The notes below the pieces were generated by a model. That model had not been told where the DNA came from, made no database searches, and saw only the letters and a program-made list of their open reading frames with translations. A stretch of 64,000 nt of DNA, taken from the NCBI GenBank assembly GCA_016708875.1, contig JADJFA010000043.1, positions 47,903 through 111,902 of the forward strand, written 5' to 3'. A program made the translations under genes and the position numbers. The DNA is from Lewinellaceae bacterium (lineage in GTDB: Bacteria; Bacteroidota; Bacteroidia; Chitinophagales; Saprospiraceae). Shown here piece after piece: positions 63,930 to 64,000 of the stretch. Each line of letters begins with the position of its first letter. Position 1 is the first letter of the stretch.

Positions 63930-64000
63930 GTTTCGGATTAGCCCTAGTTACATTGGCCAAGTACAACCCATAGGATAATAAATATTACAATGGTGCCGAG

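Overview
The window looks like chromosome from a member of the Bacteroidota, plausibly the Saprospiria/Chitinophagia side of the phylum (inference; no rRNA gene is present). Supporting signs are several secreted proteins with C-terminal type IX secretion (T9SS) sorting domains, TAnnTTTG-type -7 promoter boxes, a long SecA of about 1,115 residues, a PUR-domain (DUF3276) protein, and an IscS-IscU-IscA set. I saw no tRNA, rRNA, CRISPR array, prophage or IS transposase.

Layout. 1-7.4 kb: sirtuin, orphan sensor kinase, HExxH lipoprotein, large T9SS protein, FKBP isomerase. 7.5-18.2 kb: SnoaL protein, secA, an RGG-repeat PUR protein, frameshifted fadH, an MtfA-like gene, a LysM glucosaminidase lipoprotein and a DUF4112 protein. 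18.3-27.3 kb: secreted proteins, a DbpA-type helicase, a TANGO2/NRDE gene, a minimal T9SS protein and RNase R with an internal stop. 27.4-33.7 kb: an operon of lipoprotein, ECF sigma factor and TM-plus-beta-barrel protein, then iscA-iscU-iscS. 33.9-45.7 kb: a methylmalonyl-CoA mutase small-subunit-like gene, then a cluster of cupins, a diheme cytochrome c, small membrane proteins, SnoaL/DUF4440 proteins, an ornithine-decarboxylase-like enzyme and a PqqB-like MBL protein. 46-52 kb: a NarL-type response regulator beside two paralogous TPR sensor kinases, then threonine dehydrogenase. 52.5-56.6 kb: a wrecked SprB/T9SS gene and the mlaE-mlaF-mlaD lipid-transport operon. 56.9-64 kb: a CheB-CheR-PAS hybrid kinase, an FAD oxidoreductase and a YihY-family membrane protein.

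Three things stand out. (1) Three promoters at 37.1, 41.4 and 44.6 kb share a two-site operator, CGCAGGTTTGCGTAA-N8-CGCAGATTTGCGTAA, lying exactly 25 nt from a CAAAGGTG box, while the sequence between differs. This defines a small regulon inside the cupin/cytochrome/SnoaL cluster. (2) Gene ends and spacers are full of hairpins built from short iterated words, plus several nested palindromes. Some sit in frame inside genes (fadH, rnr, TANGO2, mutase), two are flanked by duplicated host sequence, and one is inserted inside another palindrome. They behave like mobile or self-generating palindromic elements. (3) About 19 genes carry one or more single-base frameshifts, mostly in A or T runs, which suggests uncorrected sequencing indels more than mass gene decay; affected genes are annotated across the break.
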